Shown one piece after another: positions 5,305 to 6,491 of a DNA stretch of 6,491 nucleotides. Position 1 is the first letter of the stretch. Each line of letters opens with the position of its first letter. The DNA is taken from assembly GCA_031550915.1 (NCBI GenBank), contig JAVBOF010000039.1:1-6491 (forward strand), in the 5' to 3' direction. The translations under genes were made by a program, and so were the position numbers. A model generated the notes under the pieces. That model ran no database searches, was not told the DNA's origin, and saw only the letters and a program-made list of their open reading frames with translations. The DNA comes from JAVBOF01 sp031550915 (GTDB taxonomy: Bacteria > Bacillota > Clostridia > Christensenellales > MGBC116941).

Positions 5305-6491
5305 ATGAGTGAGATCGGAACCAGGGTACCCCCGCATAGCCATGAAGCGGAACAATCGGTTTTGGGAAGCATGATGCTCGGCAGCGACGCTTCATTTGAG
5401 GCCATGCAGCTATTGGCACCCGATGATTTTTATAGCCCTGCGCATAAAGAAATATTTGAAGCCATGTGTGAGATATCCGCCGCTGGTAAACCGATAGATT
5501 TGGTCACTGTCTTAGAGCGGCTGGATACCCGTGGCAGTACGGAAGGCATTGGGGGAGCGGATTATATTTCCGACCTTTCGCGTGTCGTCCCGAGTACAGC
5601 CAGTGTGAAATTCTATATAGATATCCTTCTGGAAAAATCCACGCTTCGAAAGCTTATTGGCGCCGGCGGAAGGATAGCAGAGAACAGCTTTTCTCCGGAT
5701 CAAACCGTTGACGCATTGATAGGTGACGCCGAAAAGGCTATTTTTGATATCGCGGTCAAAAAAAACCGTGATTCGCTGCAGCATATCCATGACGCGCTTT
5801 TAGACAGCTACCAAAGGATGAACGAAGCAGTTAAAAACAAGGGGAAGATAATGGGTATAAAATCCGGCTTCGATGAGCTGGATAACCTAACCACCGGCTT
5901 CCATCCTTCCCAGCTCATAATCATCGCAGGCAGACCCAGTTCCGGCAAAACAGCTTTGGCTCTCAATATGGCCAAGCACAGCGCCGAATTCGATAAAAAA
6001 CCCATTGCGATATTCAGTATGGAAATGGATAAGGAGTCCCTGACCACACGTTTACTCGCATCGGAATCGGGCGTGGATATGCATAATTTGCAAATGGGGT
6101 TGCTTAACCATAACGAAATCGAAAGAATCGCAAAGGCGATGAATACGCTGGACCGCATGCCGATATATATTGACGATACGGCTGGTATAGGAGTTGCGGA
6201 AATACGTTCGAAATGTATGCGTATGAAAGTGCAAAGCGGCCTTGGAATGGTGCTAATTGACTATCTGCAGCTTATGCAGGGCAAAGGCAAGTATGAAAGC
6301 CGCGTCCTTGAAGTATCTGAAATGACCCGCTCACTGAAAAACATGGCGAGAGACCTTGGGGTTCCGGTCATCGTCCTTTCCCAGTTGAGCAGAAAGGTCG
6401 ACGAGGCTTCCCGGGATAAGGAAGGGCATAAACCAAGGCTATCCGACCTTCGCGAATCCGGTTCTATTGAACAGGATGCAGATATCGTTCT
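5305..6491 (+). CDS. dnaB: Replicative DNA helicase DnaB (5' 395 codons; runs off the window)
   Basis: Hexameric helicase that unwinds DNA at the replication fork; in Firmicutes this family is also named DnaC. The N-terminal domain begins PPHSHEAEQSVLGSMML (9-25), the region that contacts DnaG primase. The RecA-like ATPase domain has Walker A GRPSSGKT (209-216; K215, T216), the FSMEMDKE segment with the catalytic glutamate E240, Walker B VLIDYLQLM (316-324; D319), and LSQLSR, then the LSDLRESGSIEQDADIV motif at the edge. Family proteins are about 440-450 residues, so roughly 50 are missing. No intein interrupts the Walker A, SMEM or DYLQL sites where DnaB inteins are often found. The ATG at 5305 has a modest GGAG (5289-5292) 12 bases upstream. 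It is the last visible gene of the operon. Confidence 0.97.
   Translation, partial: MSEIGTRVPPHSHEAEQSVLGSMMLGSDASFEAMQLLAPDDFYSPAHKEIFEAMCEISAAGKPIDLVTVLERLDTRGSTEGIGGADYISDLSRVVPSTASVKFYIDILLEKSTLRKLIGAGGRIAENSFSPDQTVDALIGDAEKAIFDIAVKKNRDSLQHIHDALLDSYQRMNEAVKNKGKIMGIKSGFDELDNLTTGFHPSQLIIIAGRPSSGKTALALNMAKHSAEFDKKPIAIFSMEMDKESLTTRLLASESGVDMHNLQMGLLNHNEIERIAKAMNTLDRMPIYIDDTAGIGVAEIRSKCMRMKVQSGLGMVLIDYLQLMQGKGKYESRVLEVSEMTRSLKNMARDLGVPVIVLSQLSRKVDEASRDKEGHKPRLSDLRESGSIEQDADIV

Noticed and set aside
5926..6270. Intein in dnaB
   Set aside because: Walker A, SMEM and DYLQL motifs are continuous and correctly spaced, so no intervening sequence is present in the visible part.

Overview
The window looks like a chromosomal segment from a low-to-moderate GC Firmicute, most likely a Clostridia-type bacterium. 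The main reason is the gene order on the + strand: a DUF2232/YybS-like membrane protein, GdpP (cyclic-di-AMP phosphodiesterase), rplI (ribosomal protein L9) and dnaB (replicative helicase). This is a well-known Firmicutes cluster. Strong GGAGG-type ribosome binding sites, a TTG start and A/T-rich promoters fit. TGG is used for tryptophan and TGA as a stop, so the standard bacterial code applies.

Left part (1-628): no convincing conventional gene. Read on the - strand it holds a near-perfect sigma-A promoter (588-615), then a clear cyclic-di-GMP-I (GEMM-I) riboswitch aptamer (about 468-548), then a possible switching region, two tiny in-frame ORFs (443-393 and 392-321) and a terminator-like hairpin (323-346). 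Two further strong terminator hairpins lie at 228-257 and 119-148. The riboswitch therefore appears to be an orphan, with no normal-sized gene before the first terminators.

Middle part (629-1825): a - strand gene for a DapA/N-acetylneuraminate-lyase-family protein that appears to lack the Schiff-base lysine. Its start lies at 1528, next to a good Shine-Dalgarno. The divergent intergenic region (1529-1825) has candidate promoters for both directions, a structured leader for the dapA-like gene, an AAAGTAAAGTA inverted repeat, and a hairpin against the Shine-Dalgarno of the + strand operon.

Right part (1826-6491): the + strand operon, with genes overlapping or closely spaced. The gdpP reading frame is interrupted by two TGA codons. 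Both can be explained by a +1 and a -1 single-base change about 33 nt apart, each beside a short homopolymer. Undoing them restores a GdpP of normal length. The cause is either a sequence error or a genuine double frameshift. rplI is intact. dnaB runs off the right edge after residue 395. Together the operon encodes a membrane protein of unknown role, second-messenger turnover, a 50S ribosomal protein and the replication helicase.
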